Positions 6,550 to 7,036 of a stretch of DNA of 7,036 bases are shown one piece after another. The position numbers and the translations under genes are program-made. Each line of letters begins with the position of its first letter. The stretch's first letter is position 1. The notes beneath the pieces are model-generated. The model was not told the DNA's origin. It worked only from the letters and a program-made list of their open reading frames with translations, and searched no databases. Source of the DNA: a bacterium (GTDB taxonomy: Bacteria; Verrucomicrobiota; Verrucomicrobiae; Opitutales; Opitutaceae); contig JAJXYI010000719.1 in NCBI GenBank assembly GCA_021780625.1, positions 1-7,036 on the forward strand. Direction: 5' to 3'.

Positions 6550-7036
6550 GTGAAAGAAGCTGTTGATAAATATGATAGTGATCATTCGTGGCATCCGTAC
6601 ACGCAGATGCGCGAGTATCTGGATGGCGACCGGCTTCACGTGGTGCGGGGGGAGGGCTGCTGGCTGGAGGACGGGGAGGGGCGGCGGTATCTGGACGGGA
6701 ATGCGTCGGTTTGGACGAACGTCCATGGGCATGCAGATCGTGAACTGGACGAGGCGCTGCGGGACCAGCTGGGGCGCCTGGCGCATGCGACGATGTTGGG
6801 ATTGAACCACGAGGTGGCGGCGCGCCTTGCCGCGGAGCTGGCGGGGCTCACAGCCGGGCGGTTGCCCCGGGTCTTCTTTTCGGACTGTGGCGCGATGGCC
6901 GTCGAAGTGGCGGTCAAGCTGTCGCTTCAGAGCTGGCAGCTGTCGGGACACGGGGAGCGGCGCCGGATCGTCGCGATGGAGCACGGGTATCACGGCGACA
7001 GTTTTGGCACGATGGCGCTGGGCGGGGCGCAGGGGT
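6550..7036 (+). CDS. bioA: BioA, adenosylmethionine-8-amino-7-oxononanoate aminotransferase (N-terminal part)
   Basis: The frame opens at a GTG and is still open at the window end, giving 162 residues of a protein usually near 430. BioA is the PLP-dependent enzyme that converts 7-keto-8-aminopelargonic acid to 7,8-diaminopelargonic acid in biotin synthesis, with S-adenosylmethionine as amino donor. BioA hallmarks are SWHPYTQM (13-20, substrate-site tyrosine Y17), VVRGEGCWLEDGEGRRYLDG (31-50), NASVWTNVHGH (51-61), RVFFSDCGAMAVEVAVK (107-123, the PLP phosphate-binding loop) and YHGDSFG (147-153). The GTG is the only usable start before the in-frame TAA at 6523-6525, and no good Shine-Dalgarno precedes it. 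The loop reads D-C-G-A-M where I would expect D-(S/D)-G-S-(T/V), so the usual PLP-phosphate serine is A115. Other bio genes probably follow beyond the window. The catalytic lysine lies outside the visible part. Confidence 0.94.
   Translation, partial: MKEAVDKYDSDHSWHPYTQMREYLDGDRLHVVRGEGCWLEDGEGRRYLDGNASVWTNVHGHADRELDEALRDQLGRLAHATMLGLNHEVAARLAAELAGLTAGRLPRVFFSDCGAMAVEVAVKLSLQSWQLSGHGERRRIVAMEHGYHGDSFGTMALGGAQG

Noticed and set aside
6181..6993. 270-codon minus-strand open frame across the bioA start and intergenic region
   Set aside because: It overlaps the clearly identified bioA on the opposite strand and crosses AT-rich control sequence. No domain is recognisable.

Overview
The window looks like a chromosomal segment of a high-GC Gram-negative bacterium, most likely Verrucomicrobiota close to Opitutaceae. 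The lineage is an inference. It rests on an alternative complex III gene leading into cbb3-like genes, strong G/C third-position bias, weak Shine-Dalgarno sites, and short intergenic word repeats of the CACAGAG/CACGAA kind that I associate with such genomes.

Positions 1-3837 (+) are the 3' end of a respiratory operon. In order they encode the C-terminal 248 residues of ActF (alternative complex III membrane subunit), a 111-residue single-helix membrane protein with a conserved-looking C-terminal motif, a 12-helix CcoN-like protein, a membrane-anchored monoheme CcoO-like cytochrome c, and a membrane-anchored monoheme class I cytochrome c in the CcoP position. A strong intrinsic terminator at 3863-3897 closes the operon.

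The main discovery is in the CcoN-like protein (1113-2522). Its fold and anchor motifs align well with cbb3 oxidase subunit I (FGR at 67-69, YYLYPK at 231-236, WAG at 261-263). However, by my alignment all six metal-binding histidines and the catalytic tyrosine are replaced (M74, Q215, R265, E266, R350, L352, G259). The frame is intact, so this appears to be a maintained haem-free, copper-free pseudo-oxidase subunit. The cytochrome c partners keep their haem motifs. The set may be a wiring or docking module that takes electrons from alternative complex III to a terminal oxidase elsewhere, rather than an oxidase itself.

Positions 3996-4849 (+) hold a two-gene phosphorelay cassette: a stand-alone Hpt protein and a stand-alone receiver protein, overlapping by ATGA. 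No kinase or output domain is in view. Convergent to it, rlmN (5072-6184, -) encodes the radical-SAM 23S rRNA/tRNA adenine-C2 methyltransferase with all catalytic cysteines. Short 9-bp-period repeat words lie on both sides of rlmN. A 365-bp intergenic region, GC-rich then abruptly AT-rich, separates it from the divergent bioA (6550 to the window end, +), the DAPA aminotransferase of biotin synthesis, which is cut off by the window edge.
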